A DNA stretch of 58,796 bases from 2-01-FULL-39-28 sp964436165 (GTDB lineage Bacteria > Patescibacteriota > Minisyncoccia > 2-02-FULL-40-12 > GWA2-44-9): assembly GCA_964436165.1 (NCBI GenBank), contig CAYTBY010000004.1, positions 1 through 58,796 on the forward strand, read 5' to 3'. Position 1 is the stretch's first letter, and each line of letters starts with the position of its first letter. The position numbers and the translations under genes are program-made. A model generated the notes under the pieces. It saw only the letters and a program-made list of their open reading frames with translations, searched no databases and had not been told where the DNA came from. Shown here piece by piece: positions 16,772 to 25,319 of the stretch.

Positions 16772-18247
16772 TTAAGGGCTGACCTTAAACTCGATCGGAT
16801 TATCAGGATACGACCAATACCATGTAGAGTAATCGGCATTGTGTCCTATGCCCATAATTGAAAATGTGTAAGTTTTTGATGGGTCAAGAGGTGGACCATC
16901 ATAGATCTTAGAATTAATGCCTGGAGTAATGTTGGCGTAAAAAGACCAGGCAGGCTTATATGAAGAAGCTGGCTTATCAAAAAGAACAATTCCGTAACAG
17001 CATGGGGTCGGCCAATTAGCATCAACCACCCACTCGAACTTCAGATTAGAGACTGGGGATTGAGATGCGGCGGGAGACAGAATTTTCACCGGGAAATACC
17101 TCAATGTCTGCACGTTGGAAGAGATGATTTCCTGACCGCTGGAATCATAGGCTATAACATAATATTTATACTCACCAGGAGAATATGTAGAAGGAGGAAA
17201 ATCAGATGTTCCATACAACGTTGTGGTAGAGCCTGGTTTTACTCTAGTAATAGTCCATCTAGTACAATCATCTACAAATTGCGTGGCTATCCATTCGTTT
17301 GTCACTCGGATACTATTGCAGAGGTTTGAATCTATATTTTGAAAATCTGCGGCTAATGAATAACCACTGTCATTTGGAAACTTTTTATATAATTTCAAAG
17401 AGTTTGCTTTGGGATTATTTTTAGAATAACTAAGCTTTAATATCGTATTGATCATATTAACGCGCGTAGTTTCATAAAAATTATAAAAACCATCCTCAAG
17501 AATCATTGCGGTGCCGGGAGGTGGAACCGGAGTTGAGGTAACACAAGAGCCCATAGTATCTCCATGATTTAAATGTGCCGGTACAAGCGATGGGTCGGCA
17601 ACATTTATTTCATGCCAATTTTCAGGATTATCCGAGGCATGGTGGCAAATCTTAGTTAAAGACTGCCCCCATCTCTTAGCCCTGTCATAAACCTGTGTAT
17701 CTTTTGCCGAAGTTACCGCCGTTCCTTTCTGATACCAATTAAATTCTTTAGAATTTATACAGAAAACTTTTTTGAAGAAATCCGGGTCTTGGTTGACGGC
17801 CTGATCACCAGAAACATTAACCCATTGAAGCTGGGCGGTGCTTTGGCCGGTTAGTTTTATGGCATAGATTTTAGGGTCACTTGCTTGCCCTGAGCTTGCC
17901 TGCCCTGAACTTGTTGAAGTGGTCGAATGGGTTTCGCAATTTCTGTAATAACTTGATGTTGGAAAAGCGTCTCGAGCTTGGACAGAAACCTTTTTCACAT
18001 TCTTAAACCCGCCCAAATGACCGTAGTAATCAAAGATAGCGGGATTTAAGAATAATCTCTTGTACCCATGTTCATTAACAATGAAAACATCCGGATCACC
18101 AGAGCTAGAAGCGCTTATTAAGCTACCTTCTTTCAATCCAAAATCAGAGGGCCTGCCCTGAGGCAGCTCGAAGGGTTGGGCGGCGTGGGAATTATCAGCC
18201 ACCAGGAATAATGACAAAAGTGACAAAAAGAAGAGTTTTTTGATCAT
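16772..18247 (-). CDS. Secreted surface protein with a VNEHGYKRLFLN domain
   Basis: An N-terminal signal peptide ends near NSHA (residue 22). A domain with DVFIVNEHGYKRLFLNP and GHLGGF, a pattern I associate with CPR surface proteins, is next. The C-terminal half looks like fibronectin/Ig-type beta sandwiches (about residues 240-490). Two in-frame palindromic inserts give PFELPQG near residue 27 and SSGQASSGQA near 113. Its ATG overlaps the stop of the HepT-like gene (TAATG), so it may be translated by coupling. Function is not known beyond likely surface location. Confidence 0.65.
   Translation of the reverse strand: MIKKLFFLSLLSLFLVADNSHAAQPFELPQGRPSDFGLKEGSLISASSSGDPDVFIVNEHGYKRLFLNPAIFDYYGHLGGFKNVKKVSVQARDAFPTSSYYRNCETHSTTSTSSGQASSGQASDPKIYAIKLTGQSTAQLQWVNVSGDQAVNQDPDFFKKVFCINSKEFNWYQKGTAVTSAKDTQVYDRAKRWGQSLTKICHHASDNPENWHEINVADPSLVPAHLNHGDTMGSCVTSTPVPPPGTAMILEDGFYNFYETTRVNMINTILKLSYSKNNPKANSLKLYKKFPNDSGYSLAADFQNIDSNLCNSIRVTNEWIATQFVDDCTRWTITRVKPGSTTTLYGTSDFPPSTYSPGEYKYYVIAYDSSGQEIISSNVQTLRYFPVKILSPAASQSPVSNLKFEWVVDANWPTPCCYGIVLFDKPASSYKPAWSFYANITPGINSKIYDGPPLDPSKTYTFSIMGIGHNADYSTWYWSYPDNPIEFKVSP
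17880..17925. repeat. Double palindromic element in the surface-protein gene
   Basis: Two adjacent units of the CCCTTCGA...CTCAGGGCAAGC family are read in frame as SSGQA-SSGQA. It shows that the element can be stacked. Confidence 0.6.
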
Positions 18248-18597
18248 TAGAAAGACCTTAGAAGCTCGCTCATTGCTTGTTTAAGTATCGGCAGATCATT
18301 TTCTATTGCACTCCAAACAATTTTAAAATTAACACCAAAATATTCATGGATCAGCTTATTTCTCATATTAGATATTTCGAGCCAAGGCAAATCGGAATTA
18401 GATTTTTTAATTTCTTCTGATAATTTTTTAACTGCTTCGCCAATTACTTCAAATTCACGTATTACCGCAGCTCGGATCATTTTATTATCTTTATTCTCTT
18501 TGGCTAAAAATTGTTCTTTATTTATATTTTCTGTATATTCTTGGATGGATTTAATCGAATCAAGAATGTGTTGTATGTATAGTTTATCTTTATCCAT
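18247..18597 (-). CDS. HepT-like HEPN toxin, second locus
   Basis: This 116-aa helical protein has RNKLIHEYFGV (RX4HXY) near residue 79, the catalytic HEPN motif. Its partner gene ends three bases upstream. It shares little sequence with the HepT-like protein at 1.5 kb outside the motif, so the two pairs are different subfamilies. Its stop overlaps the start of the surface-protein gene. Confidence 0.85.
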   Translation of the reverse strand: MDKDKLYIQHILDSIKSIQEYTENINKEQFLAKENKDNKMIRAAVIREFEVIGEAVKKLSEEIKKSNSDLPWLEISNMRNKLIHEYFGVNFKIVWSAIENDLPILKQAMSELLRSF

Positions 18598-18600
18598 ATA

Positions 18601-18891
18601 TTAATTGGGGTTAAGTATGACTTGTAAATTTCGGATAATAGAATCCCGAATATACGGACTGAGTGCTTCTTCTGTAACTAAATCTACTTTTACACCTAAT
18701 TTATCAGATAAAATATTCTCCAAATGGATAAAACCTAATAAGCTTATATCGTCTTTTTTGAATCTGACCAAAACATCCAGATCGCTGTCGGGCTTATTAT
18801 CGCCTCTTGCCCGCGAACCAAAAATGCCGGCAAACTCAACGCCGTTATTAAGAAGAATTGACCTTAAAGATTGTATATTTATCTCGTTCAT
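18601..18891 (-). CDS. MntA-like nucleotidyltransferase antitoxin, second locus
   Basis: The 96-aa protein has FGSRARGDNKPDSDLDVLV, the GSX10DXD nucleotidyltransferase motif. It is the expected AMPylating antitoxin for the downstream HepT-like protein. A run resembling half of the 18-bp palindrome (ATATATCATAA) lies 15 bases upstream of the start. Confidence 0.85.
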   Translation of the reverse strand: MNEINIQSLRSILLNNGVEFAGIFGSRARGDNKPDSDLDVLVRFKKDDISLLGFIHLENILSDKLGVKVDLVTEEALSPYIRDSIIRNLQVILNPN

Positions 18892-19056
18892 AATGCTATA
18901 AATATATCATAAAATCACGTTTTCAGCCATCAAGCGAAAAGAGGGGCTAGATAGACCCCTTGTTCTCGAGACCGTTTCAAATTGGGTGCTTGAAAGCACT
19001 CTTTTTTGTTGCCCTGTCTAGGCTACATTCTCAATTAACATGTTAAATTGGGTATT

Positions 19057-20111
19057 ATGACCAAAAAAAGAACCCAAAATGTCCAATCTGTGGCAGTAAC
19101 AAAACAATTAAGCGAGGTAGTAGAAATGGATTAAAAAGATTTTTCTGTAAGAAACAGAGCCACTCTTTTTCAATAGACCACAGAGTAAAACCAATTTTCT
19201 GGATACCGCATATTGACGGAGTCCCATTCAGAAAACTAGCTGACCAATATCAAACATCTCCAGCCAAAGTATTTAGGCAAGTCGAAAATGAAATGGACCG
19301 CTTACCAGAAAATACTTGGCTGTCCGCTAACTATTGCAATCGCTGGTCAGGCAGATTAGTCGTTGACGGCAAATATGTAAAAGTTAAAGGCTATGACCAA
19401 AAGATACCATTCATTTATGGCATTGATTACCTGACCCATGATATTCCCGTAGGATTACTAGCTCCAAGCGAAAATGAGGAAGCCTATTACAAATTTTTTA
19501 TCCTACTTAAAACTTGTAAATATCCTTTTCAGATTGTGATTGCCGATGATAACGGAGCCGTCAGACCAGCCTTGGCTAAAGTATTCCCAACCGTCAGAAC
19601 TCAATTATGCCAGAATCATTATTTAGAAAATTGGAGGCAGGCTTTGGCTATTAGAACGAATGAAAAATATCGGGAGTTCTTTTACGGATTAAACGCTGCC
19701 TTTGACTCAAAACTGCACCATAAAGCCAGAGAAGCCAGATTGCAGTATCTTTACTTCAGATATGGCAAATACAGCTCTGTAGTCCAAACCATATTGGTGG
19801 ATGTAGCTAAAAGAAGCAATGAATTGTTTGCCTTCAAATATCGCCTGGAACATTGTCCCAATACGACCAATATCATTGAGAGCTACAATTCACACTTACA
19901 GGGCAGATTAAAATCAATCAAAGGATTTCAGAGTTTTCATTCAGCTGAGAGATGGCTCAATGCCTGGATGATAAGGAGAAGGACTAAACCTTTTACTGAT
20001 TGCGAGGAACCGTTCAAAGATTTGAATGGAAAATCATCATTAGAAGTTGCTCTTAAAAAAGATGTTAAATTTCCTGAGATTTTGGGGATAAAAAGAAAAA
20101 CGTCCAAATAA
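19057..20111 (+). CDS. IS256/mutator-like transposase with an A7 frameshift
   Basis: Residues coded after 19069 form a continuous protein: an N-terminal zinc ribbon (KCPICGS ... FFCKKQSH), a DDE-type core with VVDGKYVKVKG, IVIADDNGAV followed by LCQNHYLENW, and TTNIIESYN. These match the IS256/MULE transposase layout. The only ATG (19057) is in a different frame and must slip -1 at a run of seven A to enter the main frame; without the slip the peptide ends after 25 codons. In-frame starts are limited to an ATT at 19047 or the internal ATG at 19293, which would lose the zinc ribbon. Programmed or transcriptional slippage at A AAA AAG is known in IS elements, but a simple deletion is also possible. 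I found no terminal inverted repeats. Confidence 0.75.
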
Positions 20112-20118
20112 AACAAAG

Positions 20119-20150
20119 AACCCGCCGAGCAGATTCTCTGCTGACGGGTT
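20119..20150. terminator. Bidirectional hairpin after the transposase
   Basis: AACCCG and CGGGTT flank an inner GCAGA/TCTGC pairing. It lies between the convergent transposase and small minus-strand gene and could end both transcripts. Confidence 0.55.
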
Positions 20151-20305
20151 TACTGAAAGGAAATGATAGTACCCCATGGATTGCTTACCTCTCCTTTCAG
20201 AAGTTCACAGTCATTCTTTTTGTCATACCAGACAATGAGCTTGCCCTCATTGATGGCGTCCACTATCCACTGAGGAAGTGGCTTTACCCAACCTTTTAAA
20301 TGCAT
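20150..20305 (-). CDS. Small protein, unknown function
   Basis: The start chosen is the ATG of MHLKGWVKPLPQW because GGAGGT lies 5 bases upstream, a near-perfect ribosome binding site. The 51-aa product is soluble and contains WYDKKNDCELLKGEV, with no recognised family. It converges with the transposase. The good ribosome binding site is the main support. Confidence 0.5.
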   Translation of the reverse strand: MHLKGWVKPLPQWIVDAINEGKLIVWYDKKNDCELLKGEVSNPWGTIISFQ

Positions 20306-20519
20306 AACGCACCTCCACGATGTAATTATTATACCATATTTATTTAATATTTGCAAATTTTGCCAAAAGATTTAAGAGAAGAGAATACTTAAGAAAAGAA
20401 CCCGAAATGAAACGGACTTCTTGTTCTCCTCCCCTAAAGTAATTTACCCTCAATTTCTATGGGAAAAATGGTCATTACTTAAGATTAACGACAAATTGCC
20501 GAAAAAATAGCAATTTGTT

Positions 20520-20617
20520 ATACCCTCTCTTTCAATCCGAAATCAGAAGGCTTGGTGGCATAGGTATATGGTGTGATAAGAAATGAGACGAGAATTAAGA
20601 AAAATATTTTTTTTCAT
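20520..20617 (-). pseudogene. Remnant of a surface-protein signal peptide
   Basis: With one inserted base removed, the frame gives MKKNIF..ILVSFLITPYTYA, then KPSDFGLKE, the same start as the surface protein at 16.8-18.2 kb. It is truncated and frameshifted. The rest of the gap 20357-20519 shows nothing I can name, except AT-rich direct repeats. Confidence 0.6.
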
Positions 20618-20618
20618 G

Positions 20619-22094
20619 CTATTTTATTACCCTTCCTTGACCTAAAGGATTATATCCATTCTGGACTTCTTCCCCGTCAGGCCAGCTGTCGCCGTCGGTA
20701 TCGGGATTATTAGGATCTGTTCCATATATAGCCTCCACATCATCAGACAAGCCGTCATTATCTGAATCTTTCAGAATAGAATCTCTCACAATATCAGGCG
20801 CCTTAAATATATCCGACAAAATTTCCTCAAGCTCTATCGCCGAAGAGGGTGTTTCAATGTTTATCGGCTGATTAAAATTCTTAAATTCGGCCAAAATACT
20901 TAATTTACCCTGAAATTGTTGTTCTCCGTTTTGAGTTAAATTAACTACTATGGAATACTTATACGGCAACAGGTCCTTTTTGCCTATCCATATCTCTCCT
21001 CCCACAGACAGCCCCTCTAACATTTTGTTCCAATTTTCAATTTCTTCCTTCGTCAAAGATTTACTGCCGACAATCTCATTTATTTTTATTATCAATTGAG
21101 AAAGCCCCTCCTTGATGACCGAGAACTGATAATGATAGGTGCTAACGCCATTTATCTCTTCTCCTGATAATTTTTCAGTTATATCCAGGAATTTAATATC
21201 TTTAATTGCCTGCTTTATATCCTCTATTTGTTGCGAAGATAACTTATTTTTACTTTGTTCCCGTCCGGCTTCAACGGCACTTGCCTCGAATTGGCCTTTT
21301 ACTGAATTGTAATCAGCCTTGATCCATTTTCCGATAAAAGACGTGATATCAAAACCGTAGAAACCACCTGAAAAAACATCATTGATCTTGAAATATATTG
21401 TTCCGCCGGAGTTTAAGCTTTCTATATCAAGAAGGGTTCCGACACGAGGATCTTCAATTTTAAACTTCATCATGCCCTTCGGATCGCTAGTATCATTAAT
21501 GTCGGTAACGCCACTAAGACTTGTTTTGGCCTGGCCGAGGGGCAAATTGCCCATCTTTAGTTCTGAATCTACCTTGATGTCATACTCGAAGGATTTAACA
21601 TTAGTCATGCTCTCTATTGATCTTTGGATTACCCTCTCGGGAACTTGGAACGGTAATACGTCTAAGAAAGTATTTATTACCGGATCAAATACCGGCCCCA
21701 AATAGGGCTGAACATACTTGGCATATTGAGGGAAGTAATTCGCTAAAGCAAAATAGCCACCGATCACTATGGCGACTACAACCAAAAGGGCAATGATTAT
21801 TTTAAATATTTTGAATTTTGGAAATTGGAATTTATTTGGGTTTTGCCCGTGCTCCACCGTCGGCAGGACGGAGTCCGCCTCTGGCGAGACAAAGTCCGCC
21901 GGAGGCTTCGGCGAGGCGAGGGATTTGGGGCTTGGGATTTCTCCTTGGAAAGCTTCTTCAATCTCCTGAACCGAATACCCGGAACCCAAAAGAGCCTGCC
22001 GGATGGCGCTGTCATCAGCCCCGTCCTGCCGAGATTGTTTTATGTAATCGATTAGTTGCTTGCCCTGAGTTGTATCGAAGGGTTGATTTGGCAT
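20619..22094 (-). CDS. Membrane-anchored lipoprotein-like protein with calcium-type repeats
   Basis: The N-terminus holds a small helical domain (LIDYIKQSRQDGADDSAIRQALLGSGYS) also seen at 24.5 and 35.9 kb. A single membrane helix follows (about residues 95-117), so most of the 491 aa lie outside. The C-terminus has DSDNDGLSDDVEAIYGTDP and DTDGDSWPDGEE, thrombospondin-type-3 calcium-binding repeats. The middle resembles LppX/LolA-like sandwich proteins only loosely. An in-frame palindromic insert occurs at residues 5-11 (FDTTQGK), and a larger one around residues 55-80. TATAAT lies 6 bases before the ATG. Confidence 0.7.
   Translation of the reverse strand: MPNQPFDTTQGKQLIDYIKQSRQDGADDSAIRQALLGSGYSVQEIEEAFQGEIPSPKSLASPKPPADFVSPEADSVLPTVEHGQNPNKFQFPKFKIFKIIIALLVVVAIVIGGYFALANYFPQYAKYVQPYLGPVFDPVINTFLDVLPFQVPERVIQRSIESMTNVKSFEYDIKVDSELKMGNLPLGQAKTSLSGVTDINDTSDPKGMMKFKIEDPRVGTLLDIESLNSGGTIYFKINDVFSGGFYGFDITSFIGKWIKADYNSVKGQFEASAVEAGREQSKNKLSSQQIEDIKQAIKDIKFLDITEKLSGEEINGVSTYHYQFSVIKEGLSQLIIKINEIVGSKSLTKEEIENWNKMLEGLSVGGEIWIGKKDLLPYKYSIVVNLTQNGEQQFQGKLSILAEFKNFNQPINIETPSSAIELEEILSDIFKAPDIVRDSILKDSDNDGLSDDVEAIYGTDPNNPDTDGDSWPDGEEVQNGYNPLGQGRVIK
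21851..21920. repeat. Stacked palindromic elements in the 491-aa gene
   Basis: GTCGGCAGGACGGAGTCCGCC and the following GGAGGCTTCGGCGAGG units form nested stems in a low-complexity linker just before the membrane helix. They are translated as a Pro/Ala/Ser-rich stretch. Confidence 0.55.
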
Positions 22095-22166
22095 AGTGTT
22101 ATTATATCACTCCAGCACTAAAACTCCCATCAACAGATGGGAATTTTAGAAATACACAGCATGCTT

Positions 22167-22304
22167 TTAGGCTTTGGTCTCTAATGCAACAACTCTTCTT
22201 TCGAGACCCTTATGTTCTGAACTATTAGCTTTGTTATCCAGCTCCATTCTATTTCCGATAACTTCTACCTTGATATCGGCTACAGTCTCTGTCAGCAAAT
22301 CCAC
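22167..22304 (-). pseudogene. Small coiled-coil fragment
   Basis: A frame starting at GTG encodes VDLLTETVADIKVEVIGNRM and continues to ALETKA. It looks like the C-terminal end of a coiled-coil protein that has lost its 5' part (an in-frame TAG lies 12 bases upstream). It could also be a very small gene. Confidence 0.35.
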
Positions 22305-22354
22305 TTTGTTCTCCTAGAGAACAAACTAAGACTAATTTCTTATACGTCCCGGCG

Positions 22355-22372
22355 GTTATGATATATCATAAC
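22355..22372. promoter_or_regulatory. 18-bp palindrome, perfect copy
   Basis: GTTATGATATATCATAAC lies directly after a decayed N-terminal domain fragment. The arrangement of fragment then palindrome is the same as at 16.6 kb. Confidence 0.6.
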
Positions 22373-22373
22373 T

Positions 22374-22429
22374 AGTTTTCGGCTTGGCGAGTTTTTTGGG
22401 ATATATTGTTTTCACTCTTCGTTGGACAT
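22374..22429 (-). pseudogene. Frameshifted MSNEE-KQYI fragment
   Basis: ATGTCCAACGAAGAGTGA starts like MSDEELKQYIEKS of the genes at 35.9 and 36.6 kb, but a missing base gives a stop; the other frame continues KQYIPKNSP. It begins immediately after the stop of the AbiEii-like gene. Confidence 0.5.
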
Positions 22430-23080
22430 TTAGCTGATTACCAAGGGGGATAATTTTTTTGCTTCGAAATTGAAAAATTCTTTTAATTCTTCAACGGTGA
22501 GGGGCTTTACCATTTTGGGCAAAGCCTCAATACTTCTGACCTTAGCGAAAGAACTGCCGATAGTAAGCGGGTCTAATTTTGTATTAAACTTAGCCAGCAC
22601 TCCCTCTTTCAATTTATCAAGCGGATATTTGTGAAGCAAAAAATATAGATCAGCAAAATCTTTGGGATCAAACCGATCGGTTATTGTAATAAGCTTATTT
22701 ACCGCCATATCAAGCTCGCTATCAACATTTACACCTTCAAAATTACTCACTTTCTCGAGTTGTTTAAAGGGGTATTTCGTAAATTCCACTTTCAATTCTT
22801 CATCGGCAACAAAATAAAAAAACTGGTTACGGTCATATAATTTAGAAAACCTAAACTTTTCTGTTCCGATGATTTTTCTTAAATCTTCGGCAATTTTATG
22901 AATAAAAAGGGGGTCGATATCGTCAAAACAAAAAAAATCCAGATCATCGGATATTCGATGGTGTAAATAATAACCGGCCAGAGCTGTTCCGCCAGTCAAG
23001 TAAAAATTATTCAGTTCGTTCTTTGAGAAAACAAAATCTATGACTTGTTTCTGCCATTCTTTTAGAATTTCTTGTTCCAT
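22430..23080 (-). CDS. AbiEii-like nucleotidyltransferase toxin
   Basis: This 216-aa protein has LTGGTALAGYYL and HRISDDLDFF, the nucleotidyltransferase motif of the AbiEii/AbiGii (DUF1814) family, and the helical C-terminus with DPKDFADLYFLL. AbiEii proteins act as toxins that transfer nucleotides to tRNA. The small upstream gene overlaps it by 19 bases in another frame. A close paralogue with the same neighbour and the same overlap lies at 57.1 kb, so the pair moves as a unit. Confidence 0.8.
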   Translation of the reverse strand: MEQEILKEWQKQVIDFVFSKNELNNFYLTGGTALAGYYLHHRISDDLDFFCFDDIDPLFIHKIAEDLRKIIGTEKFRFSKLYDRNQFFYFVADEELKVEFTKYPFKQLEKVSNFEGVNVDSELDMAVNKLITITDRFDPKDFADLYFLLHKYPLDKLKEGVLAKFNTKLDPLTIGSSFAKVRSIEALPKMVKPLTVEELKEFFNFEAKKLSPLVIS

Positions 23081-23262
23081 ATTAATAGTTCCAAAAATGC
23101 CCGTTTTTCGTCAGGAATTTTTAATTCAGGCAGATATTTTTCAAGATTTTTCCTGTCAATTTTTTCGCCGTTTAGGCCATAGTTGATCTGTCTTTCTAAA
23201 TGCCATTTCGGGTCAGCTTTTGCCTGTTTTTGGTATTCGGTTGTATCATAATCCCATGTCAT
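23062..23262 (-). CDS. 66-aa partner of the AbiEii-like protein
   Basis: This small acidic/basic protein (DPKWHLERQINYG ... KRAFLELLIWNKKF) precedes the AbiEii-like gene and overlaps it by 19 bases. It is too short for an AbiEi antitoxin and has no helix-turn-helix I can see, so it may be a different type of antitoxin. TATAAT lies 6 bases before the ATG, so the pair is probably transcribed as a leaderless mRNA. Its paralogue at 57.7 kb has the same length. Confidence 0.65.
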   Translation of the reverse strand: MTWDYDTTEYQKQAKADPKWHLERQINYGLNGEKIDRKNLEKYLPELKIPDEKRAFLELLIWNKKF

Positions 23263-23304
23263 AAACGGATTATACCATAGATCTGGCTGAAATAAAAAAA
23301 TTAA

Positions 23305-23424
23305 TTAGCTGATTAATCCCGCTTGGCGGTCTTGCTCTGAGCCAGTTGAAGAGGATTGCTGGATATAATCCCGTAAAGTAGCTTCGCTACCACGGGACAG
23401 GTTTTGTAGGTCTTGGTTGGGTAT
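23305..23424 (-). pseudogene. Remnant of the YIxxSRQAG domain gene with palindromic inserts
   Basis: The 40-codon frame begins with ATA in place of ATG (IPNQDLQN) and continues to RDYIQQS and EQDRQAG, with two inserts of the families seen in live genes. It matches the start of the 246-aa protein at 24.5 kb (MANQDLQNYIEKSRQAG). It sits directly upstream of the AbiEii-like pair. Confidence 0.65.
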
Positions 23425-23435
23425 TTGAAGAAGAA

Positions 23436-24443
23436 TTAATCTGTAAATTTAAAAGTAGCTACAACTTTATCAAAAGTTTCTATCCAACTGTCTGAATATT
23501 GATTAGTAATGGAAAAGCCCATAATTTCAAAGATTCTATCACCGGTTTTTAAATAATAGGTTTTAAAAGTCATTGGATCTCCGTCAGAAGCAGTTATAGC
23601 TCTTGAATAATGAACTAAAGCGGCCATACCACCAATTTGTGCGTCAATCCATTGATCAATATTGTGCTCATGCACCTGCACCCACGATTTCAAGTTCTGC
23701 TGAACATCGGCCCAAATCAAAATTCTTGCTCCACCCATTTTATCAGTAGATAGTTTATCGCCAAGTTCATATTGTCTTCGATCGACATAACCAAAATAAG
23801 CAACGACAGGAATAACCCCATCGCTGTAATCTACTGAATCATATGCAATAAGATTGTTAGGATATTCAAAAGAAAAATTATATCTTATATTTGTATATTT
23901 GTTCCAACCAGGAAATTGGCCCGAAGATGTGATAGTAGATAAGGCTGGCGGTGTCGGAATAGAAGTAGGAGTTACATCGACAGATGATTCTGTTGGTAAA
24001 TTCTGGCTAGGAGTTAGCGGAATTATAGAGTTAGACTCTCGGCTATTGATAGAAACAAGATTACTTAGCGTCATAATCGGAGATAAGATAAGCACCGTAA
24101 CCAAGGCCGTTCGTATCATATTAAACCTGAATTTTATATTTAACCAATAGACAACGAGATAGGCGAAGTAGCTGGCTAAAAAAGATATGACAAATAAAAT
24201 TAAGGCTAACAAAACCAGAGAGAAGCTGATAATTTCTGGATTATTAATTTTTACTAAAGGCAACGATAAAAATAAAGATAAAGAAAACCATGAAAGAAAA
24301 AAGTGGAAAATTAAAAAAAGAGATGATACAGAACAGGAAATTATAGTAGCGTCTCGCAAGGCTGACTTTTTTAAGCGAGACCATTCGGTAATATCCGTTC
24401 CCGCCTGTTTATTTATTTGGAATTTTAAATCGTCATTTTGCAT
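23436..24443 (-). CDS. Membrane protein with a PsbP-like C-terminal domain
   Basis: Three or four hydrophobic helices occupy residues 28-130. A Pro/Thr/Ser-rich spacer leads to a C-terminal extracytoplasmic domain starting at YTNIRYNFSFEYPNNL and ending VVATFKFTD. That start and end are shared with the 202-aa protein at 37.1 kb (YRNEEYGFEISYP ... TFKFTK). The pattern resembles the PsbP-like family. No catalytic residues are visible. Confidence 0.55.
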   Translation of the reverse strand: MQNDDLKFQINKQAGTDITEWSRLKKSALRDATIISCSVSSLFLIFHFFLSWFSLSLFLSLPLVKINNPEIISFSLVLLALILFVISFLASYFAYLVVYWLNIKFRFNMIRTALVTVLILSPIMTLSNLVSINSRESNSIIPLTPSQNLPTESSVDVTPTSIPTPPALSTITSSGQFPGWNKYTNIRYNFSFEYPNNLIAYDSVDYSDGVIPVVAYFGYVDRRQYELGDKLSTDKMGGARILIWADVQQNLKSWVQVHEHNIDQWIDAQIGGMAALVHYSRAITASDGDPMTFKTYYLKTGDRIFEIMGFSITNQYSDSWIETFDKVVATFKFTD

Positions 24444-24507
24444 TTTGGTCTTTGCATTTTTAATTTCTTCTTATATCACCCTAAAGAATAAGAATCTGCG
24501 ATGAGTG

Positions 24508-24525
24508 GTCATGATATATCATGAC
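24508..24525. promoter_or_regulatory. 18-bp palindrome, symmetric variant
   Basis: GTCATGATATATCATGAC differs from the common form at one position in each arm, so symmetry is kept. This compensatory change suggests selection or recent copying of a palindrome as a unit. Confidence 0.6.
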
Positions 24526-24539
24526 CGCAAAAATTAAAA

Positions 24540-25280
24540 TTATTTAAATACCGACTTCTTACTATATTTTGATTCAATTTTTTTAAAAATTTGGATAAAA
24601 CCATTCATCACTAAAATCGATACAAAAACGATTATAACTGGCATTAAAGGTCGCCACACTATTTGTTCCCATGAACATGGTTTAGGTCCAGTGTTAAATA
24701 AATCCAACCATTGGTTACAGTAGAGTCCGTACTCTCCATTCGGTGGATAAACATCAGATTCCCGCCAATTAGTACGAATAAAATCAATAAAGCTAAATAA
24801 ATAAACAACGACCAATACCAACCTGGTATTTTTTGAACTAGGCCACATGTGTTTACCCCACCCCTTACCTAGTAAATACGCCCCATAAAAAATTCCCCAA
24901 AAAATAAGAATATCTACAAAAAAAGGGGTCATAAAAAATCCGTCCAATGGATATAGCTTAGGATTCACAAGACAATCTAATACTTCGTCATTGGTATGGT
25001 CCGCCAAATTAACATTATTATTGCCTAGATCGCAGGGAGTAAAAATCAACTGAACGAGAATAGTTGCTATCTGAAAGATTATCGAGTAAATAAGTAATTT
25101 AAAGCCAGGATTATTAATTATTTTTTCTATGTAATCCTTAATTTTTAAATGATGGGGTAAGGCATCATCAATCTCCCCTTTTCCCCACTCTGCACCTAAA
25201 AGCTCCTGACGGATTTGGTCATCGGTTTTGCCCGCCTGACGGGATTTTTCAATATAGTTTTGTAGATCTTGGTTAGCCAT
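24540..25280 (-). CDS. Membrane protein with N-terminal YIEKSRQAG domain
   Basis: The first 40 residues (NYIEKSRQAGKTDDQIRQELLG) are the intact form of the small domain found in several genes of this window. Five or so membrane helices follow, at about 58-80, 120-140, 165-185 and 215-235. It is 246 aa. It lies downstream of copA on the same strand, with 40 bases between. Function is unknown. Confidence 0.6.
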   Translation of the reverse strand: MANQDLQNYIEKSRQAGKTDDQIRQELLGAEWGKGEIDDALPHHLKIKDYIEKIINNPGFKLLIYSIIFQIATILVQLIFTPCDLGNNNVNLADHTNDEVLDCLVNPKLYPLDGFFMTPFFVDILIFWGIFYGAYLLGKGWGKHMWPSSKNTRLVLVVVYLFSFIDFIRTNWRESDVYPPNGEYGLYCNQWLDLFNTGPKPCSWEQIVWRPLMPVIIVFVSILVMNGFIQIFKKIESKYSKKSVFK

Positions 25281-25319
25281 AAAAATTAGAAAAGTTAGTT
25301 GTAATAATTTTGAATACAG

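Noticed and set aside
18905..19056. Terminal inverted repeat of the transposase.
   Set aside because: I compared both flanks and found no matching ends; only local hairpins are present.
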